This document shows, piece after piece, positions 24,921 to 34,556 of a DNA stretch of 45,627 nucleotides. A program made the position numbers and the translations under genes. The notes below the pieces were generated by a model that was given only the letters and a program-made list of their open reading frames with translations, did no database searches and had not been told where the DNA came from. Position 1 is the stretch's first letter. Each line of letters starts with the position of its first letter. The stretch covers positions 1 through 45,627 of the forward strand of contig CAYQNW010000023.1 of NCBI GenBank assembly GCA_964418885.1, given 5' to 3'. This stretch comes from BMS3ABIN03 sp964418885. GTDB taxonomy: Bacteria > Bacteroidota > Ignavibacteria > Ignavibacteriales > Ignavibacteriaceae.

Positions 24921-25100
24921 TTATCCTTTTGGAATGAACATTGAACGTTCATTGTAATATCCGCAGGAAGGACAAGCACGATGTGCAAGCTTAATTTCAC
25001 CGCAATGAGAACAGGTGCTCATTGAAGGTACCGATGCTTTATAGTGAGTTCTTCTTTTATCTCTTCTGCTTTTTGAATGTTTTCGTTTCGGATGTGGCAT
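24921..25100 (-). CDS. rpmF: 50S ribosomal protein L32
   Basis: A 59-residue ribosomal protein. It begins with the conserved MPHPKRKHSKSRRDKRRTH segment, and C30-xx-C33 with C43-xx-C46 (TCSHC and ACPSC) forms a zinc ribbon, so this is the zinc-containing form. It ends YYNERSMFIPKG. It sits between yceD and plsX with 15-17 bp gaps, the classic arrangement. Confidence 0.96.
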   Translation of the reverse strand: MPHPKRKHSKSRRDKRRTHYKASVPSMSTCSHCGEIKLAHRACPSCGYYNERSMFIPKG

Positions 25101-25117
25101 AGTTAATATCTGTTCCT

Positions 25118-25624
25118 TTAGTTTTTATTAATTTTATTTTTCAATTCTAATAATGGTTTCCATCGTTCATCTATCTCCTGTTCAGGACAATCGCACTTAC
25201 CTTCATTAAGATCTTTGCCGCATTTATAGCATAAACCTTTACAATCTTCTTTACATAATTTTTTCATCGGTATGGATAGTATTAAATAATCGCGAACATC
25301 CTGTGAAATATCAATTTTATCAGCATCTTGTGGAAGATAAGTAACATCCACTTCTTCCGATTTTGAACTGATATCCCTCAACAGGTACACCATTTTGTAT
25401 TTACTTTCAACAGTACTTACAAATTCTTTACTGCACCGATCACAAATAAAATTTGCATTAACTGAAGTCGACGCTTCTACAATAATCTGGTCATCAAATT
25501 TATTAAGAACAATATTAGTATGATAATCACCAAAGAAGGGTTCTCCAAGTTCCAAATTCTTTATACCAAAATCAAAATCATAATTATACGTACCGTTCGT
25601 AAGACCGGAAACCTTGATTTTCAT
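25118..25624 (-). CDS. yceD: YceD / DUF177 protein (large ribosomal RNA accumulation protein type)
   Basis: A 168-residue protein; family members affect 23S rRNA accumulation and are almost always encoded just before rpmF. Cysteine motifs CDRCSKEF (near residue 77) and CKEDCKGLCYKCGKDLNEGKCDC at the C-terminus match DUF177. I chose the ATG at 25624; the frame is open to a TTG 12 bases further upstream with no better ribosome site. It is the first gene of the ten-gene operon and diverges from the ABC transporter genes, with 214-226 bp of upstream region shared. Confidence 0.88.
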   Translation of the reverse strand: MKIKVSGLTNGTYNYDFDFGIKNLELGEPFFGDYHTNIVLNKFDDQIIVEASTSVNANFICDRCSKEFVSTVESKYKMVYLLRDISSKSEEVDVTYLPQDADKIDISQDVRDYLILSIPMKKLCKEDCKGLCYKCGKDLNEGKCDCPEQEIDERWKPLLELKNKINKN

Positions 25625-25850
25625 CACTGTACGCAAAGTTTAAATAAAAATGACAATAAATATATCAACACTTTTGCTGACAATCAAACATTCTGGAGGG
25701 TAGATTTAATCACATAAGTATCGTTAAAATAGTCTATTATAAATTGCTGTTAAAGTTATCATCATTCTAATTTCGCGATTAAAAATTCTTCAGTATTAAC
25801 AATTTATTGTTATTTTTAATGTTGTATTTACAGCCTATAATAGGAAATCA

Positions 25851-26741
25851 ATGATTGAAGTACAAAACCTGGTAAAAGAATTTCAACACACCGTTGCTGT
25901 TAATGATATTTCTTTCAGCGTAAAATCAGGCACTATTTTCGGTCTTTTAGGACCTAATGGTGCAGGAAAAACAACAACTATCAGAACTGTTTTAAATATA
26001 ATCAAACCTACTTCCGGTAAAGTTTTATTTAACGGAGAACCAATTAAAAAAAATTTTCTAAATCAGATTGGCTATCTGCCGGAAGAAAGAGGCTTGTACA
26101 AAAAAAGCAAAGTCATAGATGTAATTGCGTATTTCGCTCAGCTTAAAAATATGAGTCGTTCGCAAGCTATAAGTGAAGCAGATACCTGGCTCAATAAATT
26201 AAACATTAAGCAATATCGCAACAACAAGCTTGAAGAATTATCAAAAGGAAACCAGCAAAAGATACAATTCATTACGGCAGTGATCCACAATCCCGATCTG
26301 ATGATATTCGATGAACCATTTGCCGGATTCGATCCGATAAATCAACAAGAGATACGAGAACTTATTTTTTCTTTCATTTCGGCGGGAAAAATTATCATAC
26401 TTTCCACACATCAGATGGAAACAGCAGAAAAATTATGTTCCGAAATATTCCTGATCAATAAAGGTAAAGAAGTTACAAGTGGGAATCTTGCACGTATTAA
26501 AAGAGATTTCGGCGGCAATCATGTCGAAATTAAGTACAATGGAAATGTTTCTTTTCTTTCATCTATGGATGAAGTTGTCAAACTCGACACTTATAATAAC
26601 TACGCTGAAATCGAATTAAAAGATATAGTAGAACCTTCGGTATTCTTAAAAAAAATAATTGATAAAATAGAACTCACACATTTTTCAGTTATTGAGCCAA
26701 CGCTAAACAGCATCTTTATTAATTTAATCGAACAAAATTAG
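25851..26741 (+). CDS. ABC transporter ATP-binding protein (NatA/EcsA type)
   Basis: A 296-residue cytoplasmic ATPase. Walker A GPNGAGKTT at 34-42, signature LSKGNQQK near residue 136, Walker B LMIFDEPFAGFDP near 155-167, and the switch STHQMETAEKLC near 183. The last about 80 residues form the DUF4162-type C-terminal domain typical of NatA-like exporters. The ABC-2 permease starts 6 bp after its stop, so the two form one exporter; the cargo is unknown. Confidence 0.92.
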   Translation: MIEVQNLVKEFQHTVAVNDISFSVKSGTIFGLLGPNGAGKTTTIRTVLNIIKPTSGKVLFNGEPIKKNFLNQIGYLPEERGLYKKSKVIDVIAYFAQLKNMSRSQAISEADTWLNKLNIKQYRNNKLEELSKGNQQKIQFITAVIHNPDLMIFDEPFAGFDPINQQEIRELIFSFISAGKIIILSTHQMETAEKLCSEIFLINKGKEVTSGNLARIKRDFGGNHVEIKYNGNVSFLSSMDEVVKLDTYNNYAEIELKDIVEPSVFLKKIIDKIELTHFSVIEPTLNSIFINLIEQN

Positions 26742-26747
26742 AAGTAA

Positions 26748-27995
26748 ATGATGAAAAAAATTTTAACGATTGCAAAGTGGGAATATCTTGAAAAGCTTAA
26801 AACTAAAGCATTTATTATATCTTTAATAATTACACCACTCATTATAATAGGGTTTTCAATTCTTCCAACACTTCTATCTAACAAGGAAGAATTAAGAACT
26901 AAAGCAATCGGGGTTGTAGATCCTTCCGGTGAATATTTTAACCAGTTAAATTCAGAACTTAGGAAATACACAATAGACAACGGACAACCGAATTATATAC
27001 TTCTGAACCTTACTACAGAAGGTAAAACAACAGATGAATTGAAAACTGAGGCTGATAAAAAAGTATTAGAAAATAAAGTTGAAGGCTACCTCCTTATTAA
27101 ATATGGCAATACCGATTCAATGTCGATTGAATACAGAAGCGAAAATTTCGGTAGTTTCCGCGACCTTGGTCGTTTTGAGGAAAAAATAAATAAGATAAGA
27201 ATCGATAATGAATTATTAAAAAAAGGAATAGATCCTGAAGTTGCTAGTGTTATTCAGAATAATGTTGAACTTCAACAAATCAAAATTGAAAAAAGCGGTA
27301 AAGAAGGTAAACAGGATTTTCTTGTCGTTTTCTTTTCAGCTTTTATTTTTATTTTATTATTAATGATGATGGTGATCTACTCCGGGCAATTACTTGTGCG
27401 CAGCTTAATTGAGGAAAAATCAAATCGGCTGATTGAAATTTTAATTTCGAGTTGCACGCCTGAAGAACTTCTAACGGGAAAAATTTTAGGTCTCAGCGCG
27501 TTAGGATTAACGCAAATTATAATATGGTCTTTTATAGGAATAAGTCTTGTTGGTGGAGCTCTTGTTCCGCCCGAAGCATTTGAAAATATACTTCCGATGT
27601 TGGTTTATTTTATTCTTGGTTTTCTTTTTTACACTACAATTTTTGTCGGTATCGGCTCGATTGTTAATACGGAGCAGGAAGCCCAGCAAATGACAACGTA
27701 TATAAGCCTGATATTGGTAATGCCAATTGTAATAGCTGTTTCGGCAATTCAAAATCCAGACACAATGATTGTTAAAGTGTTCTCTTATATCCCTTTAACA
27801 ATTCCATCAATCATGCTCCTGAGATTTAAGGTTGCTCCTGTTCCCGTGTCAGACATAATAATCACACTTGCAATATTGATATTATCGATTTTAATCACAC
27901 TAAAAATTGCAGCAAAAATTTTCAGAATCGGAATCCTGTCATACGGAAAGAGACCAACTATAAATGAGCTTATCAGGTGGACAAAAGAAAAATAA
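26748..27995 (+). CDS. ABC-2 type permease (NatB-like)
   Basis: A 415-residue membrane protein. The first helix is near residues 21-42. A large extracytoplasmic domain of about 150 residues follows, and at least five helices fill the C-terminal half, including FLVVFFSAFIFILLLMMMVI (about 190-209). The EEKSNRLIEILISSC coupling-helix motif (about 224-238) is characteristic of ABC-2 permeases of the NatB/YhaP group. Two ATGs in tandem (26748, 26751) are possible starts. It partners the ATPase upstream; family members export sodium, drugs or peptides. Confidence 0.9.
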   Translation: MMKKILTIAKWEYLEKLKTKAFIISLIITPLIIIGFSILPTLLSNKEELRTKAIGVVDPSGEYFNQLNSELRKYTIDNGQPNYILLNLTTEGKTTDELKTEADKKVLENKVEGYLLIKYGNTDSMSIEYRSENFGSFRDLGRFEEKINKIRIDNELLKKGIDPEVASVIQNNVELQQIKIEKSGKEGKQDFLVVFFSAFIFILLLMMMVIYSGQLLVRSLIEEKSNRLIEILISSCTPEELLTGKILGLSALGLTQIIIWSFIGISLVGGALVPPEAFENILPMLVYFILGFLFYTTIFVGIGSIVNTEQEAQQMTTYISLILVMPIVIAVSAIQNPDTMIVKVFSYIPLTIPSIMLLRFKVAPVPVSDIIITLAILILSILITLKIAAKIFRIGILSYGKRPTINELIRWTKEK

Positions 27996-28093
27996 TACTT
28001 TTAAGCGATATCCTCGGTTTGATATATACATCTCATTCAATATTTTGATCATATATTATTGATTATTATTTAATTGCCGAATAACTTTTTTAT

Positions 28094-29068
28094 ATGCTTA
28101 TAATTTCATCGGCATTAGCGGCAATCGTTCCGATGACAGCTTATCTCATAATCATCTGGAGATTTGACCGTTATGACAGGGAACCGTTCAAGCTGGTTCT
28201 TCAAAATTATTTATGGGGTTCAATCGGTGCGATAATTTTTGCAATAGTCGGTGGCTTGGTCTTCTCCTCGTTTCTTTCAATGTTTGTAACAGATAAAGAT
28301 GAACTTGAATACCTCGGAACTGTTGTTACTGCACCAATTGTTGAAGAAGTTACTAAAGGAATATTTCTTTTAATCACCGTTACCAATAAAAAATTCGATA
28401 ATATAACCGATGGCATTGTGTACGGCGGTGCAATTGGTCTTGGATTCGGAATGACTGAAAATTTTCTTTACTTTATTTCCTACGGAACAACTATATCTGG
28501 ATGGATTTCAATGGTAATTATCCGCACTTTGTTTTCTGCTGTAATGCATTGTGTATCAACAGCAACATTCGGTGCTTTTCTCGGTTATGCAAAATTCAAA
28601 CGGCGTACCCTAAAATTTTCGTTGCCTTTTGTTGGCTTGGTGATTGCGATATTAATTCATTTTTCATGGAATTTTATGGTAAGCTTTAAATCAACTGCTT
28701 TGCTAGGATTTCTATTTTTGGCCATTACAATTATTATCTTTATTGCTATTTTTTCGGCATCGGTTTTAGGGGAGAAAAAAATTATTTTTGACGAACTTTT
28801 ACCTGAGGTTGATCTAGATGTCATTCCGTCAGCTCACGTAAAAATTCTAAGTTCAACCAGCAGAAATGCAAAGGGTTGGATTGATGAACGTATACGAAAG
28901 CAGTATATAAAAGCAGCAACAACTCTGGCATTCAGAAAAGTACAATTAAGAGAATCTAAAGGGAATAGTAGAAAATATTACGAATATGAAGTTGAAAACT
29001 ACAGGCAATTTATCAAAAATCTTTTTATATCAATTAATGAAAAAATTGCATATAAAAAATCTGTATAA
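28094..29068 (+). CDS. PrsW-family intramembrane metalloprotease-like protein
   Basis: A 324-residue membrane protein with about eight helices. The conserved PrsW/CAAX-like residues are present: EEVTKG near residue 84, DGIVYGGAIGLGFGMTEN (about 106-123), an H in VMHCVSTATFGAFLGYA near 151, and HFSWNFM near 190. Family members cleave membrane anti-sigma factors or modify proteins. The C-terminal about 95 residues are a basic soluble tail with no recognised domain. No anti-sigma substrate is encoded nearby. It is followed 35 bp later by nadD on the same strand. Confidence 0.82.
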   Translation: MLIISSALAAIVPMTAYLIIIWRFDRYDREPFKLVLQNYLWGSIGAIIFAIVGGLVFSSFLSMFVTDKDELEYLGTVVTAPIVEEVTKGIFLLITVTNKKFDNITDGIVYGGAIGLGFGMTENFLYFISYGTTISGWISMVIIRTLFSAVMHCVSTATFGAFLGYAKFKRRTLKFSLPFVGLVIAILIHFSWNFMVSFKSTALLGFLFLAITIIIFIAIFSASVLGEKKIIFDELLPEVDLDVIPSAHVKILSSTSRNAKGWIDERIRKQYIKAATTLAFRKVQLRESKGNSRKYYEYEVENYRQFIKNLFISINEKIAYKKSV

Positions 29069-29103
29069 TCGAAATTGGTATTTATTGATCGGGATATCTT
29101 ATC

Positions 29104-29679
29104 ATGGGTAAAGTTGGAATATTCGGTGGTACATTTGATCCGATCCATAATGGACATCTTATCACTACTCAGTCTGTTAGAGAGCTAAGAAATCTTGATA
29201 AAATTATATTCGTTCCTTCATTTGTATCTCCACATAAACCAAATATCAAATCTGCAAGTCCCAAACACAGACTGAATATGATAAAACTTGCTATTGAAGG
29301 AGTTGATTTTTTTGATTATTCGGAATATGAAATTGATAAAGGAGGAATTTCCTACACAGTCGATACGCTTCAGGAGTTTAAAAAGAGATATGATGAACTT
29401 GAGTTTATTATCGGCTATGATAATATTTTTACATTTCATACCTGGAAAAATCCGAATGAAATATTGGAGCTCGCAAAGATCATTGTATTAAAAAGAAAAT
29501 CGTCCATACCACGTTCATTTAAAGATAAGTTTGTAAAAGCGGCAACGTTCGTACAAACAAGGGGAATTGAAATAAGTGCAACAGATATCCGTGAGAGAGT
29601 TAAAAAAGGAATGCCAATCAATTTTCTTGTCCCCGAAAAAGTTAAGGAATATATTTACAAGAACAATTTATACGGATAA
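29104..29679 (+). CDS. nadD: Nicotinate-nucleotide adenylyltransferase
   Basis: A 191-residue enzyme joining nicotinate mononucleotide and ATP to give deamido-NAD in NAD synthesis. GIFGGTFDPIHNGHL (5-19) holds the HxGH nucleotidyltransferase motif and ISATDIRERVKKG near residue 157 the second (SxTxxR) signature. The length is normal. An SDR epimerase follows after 4 bp. Confidence 0.94.
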   Translation: MGKVGIFGGTFDPIHNGHLITTQSVRELRNLDKIIFVPSFVSPHKPNIKSASPKHRLNMIKLAIEGVDFFDYSEYEIDKGGISYTVDTLQEFKKRYDELEFIIGYDNIFTFHTWKNPNEILELAKIIVLKRKSSIPRSFKDKFVKAATFVQTRGIEISATDIRERVKKGMPINFLVPEKVKEYIYKNNLYG

Positions 29680-29683
29680 ACTG

Positions 29684-30607
29684 ATGAAAATTCTTGTTAC
29701 AGGTGGAGCCGGTTTTATTGCTTCACATGTTGCTGATGCATTTATTGAAGATAAACACGATGTCGTAATCCTCGATGATCTTTCTACAGGATTTGAAAAG
29801 AACATAAATCCAAAAGCAAAGTTTGTTAAATTAAACATTTGTGATAAAGAGGTTTCTAAATTATTTGAAGAAGAAAAGTTCGATGTTGTAAATCACCATG
29901 CCGCCCAGATGGATGTTCGCCGTTCAGTCAGAGATCCAGCTTTTGATGCAACGACAAATATATTGGGAACAATAAATCTTCTTCAAAATTCTATTATACA
30001 TGGTGTGAAAAAATTTATGTTCGCATCAACTGGTGGGGCAGTTTATGGAGAACAGGAATACTTCCCTGCTGATGAGAAACACCCTATGAATCCACTATCT
30101 CCATACGGCATATCAAAATTAAGTGTGGAAAAATATCTTTATTTCTATTACAACGAATACAAATTAAATTACACTATACTCAGATACGCAAACATTTATG
30201 GTCCACGACAAAATCCTTTTGGTGAAGCAGGTGTTGTTGCTATTTTTTCAAACAGACTATTAAAAGGCGAGCAGCCTGTTATAAATGGAACAGGTGAACA
30301 AACCCGCGATTATGTTTTTGTAAAAGATGTTGTAAAAGCAAATCTTCTTACTTTGGAAGACGATAAAAGTGATGCATACAATGTTGGAACAGGTATTGAA
30401 ACAAATGTTAACGTTTTGTTTAATTCACTGAATAAAATAATAGGTAAAGGGCAAACAGAAAAACACGGTCCTGCTGCTGCGGGAGAACAAATGAGAAGTG
30501 TAATTACATCGGAAAAACTTTTTAATAAATTCAACTGGAAACCCGCAACAACTTTAGATAAAGGTTTAGAAGAAACGGTAGATTATTTCAAAAATAACCT
30601 TGTTTGA
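29684..30607 (+). CDS. Extended SDR nucleotide-sugar epimerase/dehydratase (UDP-glucose 4-epimerase-like)
   Basis: A 307-residue NAD-dependent enzyme starting MKILVTGGAGFIASHVADAF, the Rossmann GxxGxxA/S motif. The catalytic residues are in STGGAVYGEQ (about 116-125) and SPYGISKLSVEKYL (Y-xxx-K, about 139-152). RYANIYGPRQNP is the usual substrate-binding loop. I chose ATG at 29684; the frame stays open further upstream but would overlap nadD by over 100 bases and precede the Rossmann start. Probably acts on UDP-sugars. Downstream spacing to meaB is 11 bp. Confidence 0.88.
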   Translation: MKILVTGGAGFIASHVADAFIEDKHDVVILDDLSTGFEKNINPKAKFVKLNICDKEVSKLFEEEKFDVVNHHAAQMDVRRSVRDPAFDATTNILGTINLLQNSIIHGVKKFMFASTGGAVYGEQEYFPADEKHPMNPLSPYGISKLSVEKYLYFYYNEYKLNYTILRYANIYGPRQNPFGEAGVVAIFSNRLLKGEQPVINGTGEQTRDYVFVKDVVKANLLTLEDDKSDAYNVGTGIETNVNVLFNSLNKIIGKGQTEKHGPAAAGEQMRSVITSEKLFNKFNWKPATTLDKGLEETVDYFKNNLV

Positions 30608-30618
30608 TTTTTTTAGTG

Positions 30619-31569
30619 ATGCAGAATGAACTTGTAAAAAAATTATTCAGCAACAATCACAGAGCAGTTGCACGTTCTATTTCAATCATAGAATCGGATA
30701 ATTTACAATCTGCTGAACTATTAAAAACTATCTACACACGGGTTGGCAACGCATACCGTATTGGAGTCACTGGCCCCCCCGGCGCAGGCAAAAGTACGAT
30801 TACAAATCAGCTTACAAAACTTTACAGGAAGCAAAATAAAAAAGTAGGAATTATCGCTGTCGATCCGACAAGTCCTTTTACAGGTGGCGCATTGCTTGGT
30901 GATCGTGTTCGTATGTCTGAAATCGGAATGGATGATGGAGTTTTTATAAGAAGTATGGCAACACGCGGCAGTCTTGGCGGATTGAGTAAACGTGCAATTG
31001 ATGCGGCAGATGTTCTTGATGCTGCAGGATTTGATCTTATAATTTTTGAGACAGTTGGTGTTGGACAATCGGAACTGGATATTGCTGAAGCAGCAGATAC
31101 TACTATAGTAGTTTTAGTTCCGGAATCCGGTGATGCGGTTCAGGCAATGAAAGCCGGACTAATGGAAATTGCAGATTTTATTGTAATGAATAAAAGTGAT
31201 CGCCCGGGATCTCAGCAGGCAATAGTATCACTTCAATCAATTTTAATGATGAGAGATCATAATGAAAAAAGCTGGATGATGAATATCATTAAATCTATTG
31301 CTTCAGAAAATACAGGTATAGAAGAAATTGCCAGTGAGATAGAAAGACACCGTAACTATATAACAGGAAATGCACTTTTCATTAAAGGCCGAGAACGAAG
31401 AATGAAAAAAAGAATAAAAGATATTGTTGAGAATAAAATAAAAGAGGAACTGTGGAGTTCAAACAGTGAAAATTATTTAACTTCTTCGTTGGAAAAAGTT
31501 GTATTAGGGAATTTATCTCCCTATCATATAGCTGAAGAAATTATTGATAATTTCAAAAATCAAAGTTAG
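30619..31569 (+). CDS. meaB: MeaB/ArgK-type GTPase, methylmalonyl-CoA mutase chaperone
   Basis: A 316-residue G3E-class GTPase that protects and loads adenosylcobalamin-dependent methylmalonyl-CoA mutase. Walker A VTGPPGAGKST near residue 50, DPTSPFTGGALLGDRVRM (about 80-97), the switch ETVGVGQSE (about 139-147) and NKSD for guanine. The start MQNELVKKLF at 30619 matches family N-termini; upstream TTG and GTG are in frame but less likely. The mutase genes are not in the window. The position between an epimerase and an acyl-CoA dehydrogenase suggests a propionyl-CoA/branched-chain catabolic cluster. Confidence 0.9.
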   Translation: MQNELVKKLFSNNHRAVARSISIIESDNLQSAELLKTIYTRVGNAYRIGVTGPPGAGKSTITNQLTKLYRKQNKKVGIIAVDPTSPFTGGALLGDRVRMSEIGMDDGVFIRSMATRGSLGGLSKRAIDAADVLDAAGFDLIIFETVGVGQSELDIAEAADTTIVVLVPESGDAVQAMKAGLMEIADFIVMNKSDRPGSQQAIVSLQSILMMRDHNEKSWMMNIIKSIASENTGIEEIASEIERHRNYITGNALFIKGRERRMKKRIKDIVENKIKEELWSSNSENYLTSSLEKVVLGNLSPYHIAEEIIDNFKNQS

Positions 31570-31629
31570 AGTTACTTCAAAATATTAATCATATTCATTT
31601 CATAAATTACAGATAATTAAGGATTCTTT

Positions 31630-32793
31630 ATGAGTTCAATTGACCCACCGTTTATTGCAGAATTAACTGAAGATCAGGTTATCATTCGCGATACAATAAG
31701 GGAGTTTGCCGAAAATAAAATTCGCCCTATAATTATGGAACTTGATGAATCACAAAGCTTCCCAATGGAATTATTAAAAGAACTTGGTGAATTGGGATTC
31801 CTGGGAATCATTTTTACTGAAGAATATGGAGGTGCAGGTTTGGGTTACATCGAGTTTGAAATCATCATCGAAGAACTCGCAAGAATAGATCCCTCGATTG
31901 CTCTCTCTGTAGCCGCACACAATGGATTATGCACAAATCATATCTTCCGTTTTGCGAATGAAGAACAAAAGAAAAAATATATTCCCGATCTTGTTCAGGG
32001 AAAAAAGATCGGTGCGTGGGCTTTAACCGAACCTGCTTCTGGAAGCGATGCCGCCGGATTGCAAACAGTTGCGGAAAAAAAAGGCGATCATTATATATTA
32101 AATGGTACCAAAAATTTTATTACCCACGGCAAATACGGTGAAACCGCAGTTGTAATGGCTATAACAGATAAAAATGCGGGAAAGAAAGGGATTAGTGCTT
32201 TTATACTGGAAAAGGGCATGCCTGGTTTTTCTGCGGGGAAAAAAGAAAACAAGCTTGGCATGCGTGCCAGTGAAACTTCCCAACTGATTTTTGAAAACTG
32301 TAAAGTACCTGAAGAAAATTTGATTGGTGACGAAGGTATGGGATTTATCCAGGCATTGCAAATTCTTGAAGGTGGCAGAATCTCAATTGCTTCGTTAAGT
32401 GTTGGATTGGCTCAAGGATGTCTTGATGCTTCAATTAAATATTCCAAGGAAAGAAAACAGTTCGGAAAACCTCTCAGTGATTTTCAGGTAACTCAATTTA
32501 AACTCGCAGAAATGCAAACTAATATCGAAGCTGCAAGAATGTTAACATTACGTGCTGCTTACCTAAAAGACAAAGGGATCCCTAATAAAAAGGAAGCAGC
32601 GATGGCTAAATTGTTTGCCAGCGAAATTGCTGAAAAAGCTGCAAACGAAGCAGTACAGATCCATGGTGGTTACGGTTTTGTAAAAGATTATCCTGTTGAA
32701 AAGTTTTATCGCGATGTTAAGCTATTAACTATCGGCGAAGGTACTTCAGAAATTCAAAGAATTGTCATTGCCAGGGATTTACTTAAACATTAA
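31630..32793 (+). CDS. Acyl-CoA dehydrogenase
   Basis: A 387-residue FAD enzyme oxidising acyl-CoA to enoyl-CoA and passing electrons to ETF. The three-domain layout is complete: WALTEPASGSDA near residue 134, GNxG-like KLGMRASETSQLIFE near 205, and the C-terminal HGGYGFVKDYPVEKFYRDVK. The catalytic base is E370 in TIGEGTSEIQR, the short- and medium-chain position. Its neighbour, a methylcrotonyl-CoA-carboxylase-like beta subunit, suggests a substrate such as isovaleryl-CoA or another short branched acyl-CoA (inference). Confidence 0.9.
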   Translation: MSSIDPPFIAELTEDQVIIRDTIREFAENKIRPIIMELDESQSFPMELLKELGELGFLGIIFTEEYGGAGLGYIEFEIIIEELARIDPSIALSVAAHNGLCTNHIFRFANEEQKKKYIPDLVQGKKIGAWALTEPASGSDAAGLQTVAEKKGDHYILNGTKNFITHGKYGETAVVMAITDKNAGKKGISAFILEKGMPGFSAGKKENKLGMRASETSQLIFENCKVPEENLIGDEGMGFIQALQILEGGRISIASLSVGLAQGCLDASIKYSKERKQFGKPLSDFQVTQFKLAEMQTNIEAARMLTLRAAYLKDKGIPNKKEAAMAKLFASEIAEKAANEAVQIHGGYGFVKDYPVEKFYRDVKLLTIGEGTSEIQRIVIARDLLKH

Positions 32794-32841
32794 GTTCTAA
32801 TTTTTTTATAACACGATTATTAGATTTTTAAATAAATTAAA

Positions 32842-34497
32842 ATGAGATCGATTAGTAAAGAAATAAAAGAAACACAGGAGAGCCTAAAAAGACAGGATTA
32901 CCAGAAAGAACTTTTGCGCAAGCTGAGTGCTCTAAAATCTGAGGTAATGCTTGGTGGTGGCATAAAAGCAATAGAACGTCAGAAATCGAAAAAAAAGTTA
33001 ACCGCACGTGAAAGAATAAATCTTCTGATCGATGATCCAAAAGAATTTTTTGAATTAAGCACTTTTGCTGCTCAGGATATGTACAACGAATTTGGCGGCG
33101 CTCCTTCTGCAGGAACAGTTTACGGGATTGGAAAAATTCATGACAGATATTGTGTAATCGTTGCTAACGATGCTACAGTTAAAGCTGGTGCATGGTTTCC
33201 CATTACTGCAAAGAAAAATTTGCGCGCTCAGGAAATTGCGATGGAAAATCACTTGCCTATAATTTACCTTGTCGATAGTGCCGGTGTTTTTCTTCCTCTA
33301 CAGGATGAAATCTTTCCCGACAAAGAACATTTCGGAAGAATTTTTAGAAACAATGCTAAAATGTCTTCAAAAGGAATTCCTCAAATTGCCGCAATAATGG
33401 GTCCCTGTGTTGCGGGTGGTGCTTACCTCCCTATTATGAGTGATGAGGCATTAATCGTAGAAGGGGAAGGATCAGTCTTTCTTGCCGGCTCTCATTTGGT
33501 AAGAGCCGCAATTGGTGAACAGATAGATAATGAAAGCCTCGGTGGAGCATTGGTTCAATCCAATATTTCCGGTGTTACTGATTATATAATGAAAGATGAT
33601 AAAGAATGTCTGGAACAGATAAGAAGTCTTGTCGATAAATTTGGGGAGAGTGATAAAGCAGGTTTCAGCAGAATCGATTCCAAACCTCCTGTTTTTGATC
33701 AAAAAGAAATTTATAATATTCTGCCGGAAGATACACTCAAGCCTTACGATATGTATGATGTAATTGCAAGAATTGTTGACGAATCGAAAATTGATGAATA
33801 CAAAGCAGGTTACGGAAAAACCATTATTACAGCTTACGCAAGAATCGATGGTTGGGCAGTTGGAATTGTTGCGAACCAGAGAACTGTTATAAAAACCGAA
33901 AAGGGTGAAATGCAGGTAGGTGGAGTTATTTATTCCGATAGTGCCGATAAAGCAACACGATTCATTATGAACTGCAACCAGAAAAAAATCCCTCTTCTCT
34001 TTTTGCAGGATGTAACAGGATTTATGGTTGGTAGTCGTGCTGAACATGGTGGCATAATCAAAGATGGAGCAAAAATGGTTAATGCAGTTGCAAACTCGGT
34101 TGTACCAAAAATTACAATCATTGTTGGCAACTCATTTGGTGCAGGAAATTACGCAATGTGCGGTAAAGCTTACGATCCTCGTTTTATTTTTGCTTATCCC
34201 AATGCCAAAATTGCAGTAATGGGAGGTTCACAAGCCAACAGTGTTCTTCTCGATATCAAGTTAAAACAAGCAGAGAAAAACGGTGAACATTTTAGCGATG
34301 AAGAAAAAAAAGAATTATTGGATGAAATTTCCAAAGCTTATGATGAGAAAAATAATCCCGTGTACGCAGCTGCAAGATTATGGATTGATGAGATAATTGA
34401 TCCTGCAGAAACAAGAAAATTTGTTTCAATGGCGATCGAATCTGCTTATAATAATCCTGAAATACCAAGATTTAATCCAGGAGTGATACAGACATAG
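32842..34497 (+). CDS. Acyl-CoA carboxylase carboxyltransferase (beta) subunit, methylcrotonyl-CoA type
   Basis: A 551-residue crotonase-fold carboxyltransferase moving CO2 from biotin to acyl-CoA. LTARERINLLIDD near residue 54 and EFGGAPSAGTVYGIG are typical of this class. DSAGVFLPLQDEIFPDKEHFGRIFRNNA (split here as DSAGVFLPLQDE and FPDKEHFGRIF) resembles methylcrotonyl-CoA carboxylase beta rather than propionyl-CoA carboxylase. Oxyanion loops are GGAYLP and SFGAGNYAMCG. It needs a biotin carboxylase/carrier alpha subunit, which is absent here. It ends the apparent nadD-to-carboxylase gene run and points to leucine degradation. Confidence 0.87.
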   Translation: MRSISKEIKETQESLKRQDYQKELLRKLSALKSEVMLGGGIKAIERQKSKKKLTARERINLLIDDPKEFFELSTFAAQDMYNEFGGAPSAGTVYGIGKIHDRYCVIVANDATVKAGAWFPITAKKNLRAQEIAMENHLPIIYLVDSAGVFLPLQDEIFPDKEHFGRIFRNNAKMSSKGIPQIAAIMGPCVAGGAYLPIMSDEALIVEGEGSVFLAGSHLVRAAIGEQIDNESLGGALVQSNISGVTDYIMKDDKECLEQIRSLVDKFGESDKAGFSRIDSKPPVFDQKEIYNILPEDTLKPYDMYDVIARIVDESKIDEYKAGYGKTIITAYARIDGWAVGIVANQRTVIKTEKGEMQVGGVIYSDSADKATRFIMNCNQKKIPLLFLQDVTGFMVGSRAEHGGIIKDGAKMVNAVANSVVPKITIIVGNSFGAGNYAMCGKAYDPRFIFAYPNAKIAVMGGSQANSVLLDIKLKQAEKNGEHFSDEEKKELLDEISKAYDEKNNPVYAAARLWIDEIIDPAETRKFVSMAIESAYNNPEIPRFNPGVIQT

Positions 34498-34556
34498 AAA
34501 AATAAATGTGTTTACAATTAGGTGAATAATAAAAATATGAGGGAGTAATTTAAATA

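Noticed and set aside
29576..29683. An extended N-terminus for the SDR epimerase
   Set aside because: It would overlap nadD by over 100 bases; the Rossmann motif begins directly at the ATG at 29684.
30721..31068. A 115-codon open frame antisense to meaB
   Set aside because: It overlaps conserved GTPase motifs; its cysteine-rich, low-complexity product has no domain or ribosome site.
33472..34047. A 191-codon open frame antisense to the carboxyltransferase gene
   Set aside because: It lies wholly inside a strongly conserved gene, is cysteine/asparagine-rich without motifs, and looks like a shadow of codon bias.
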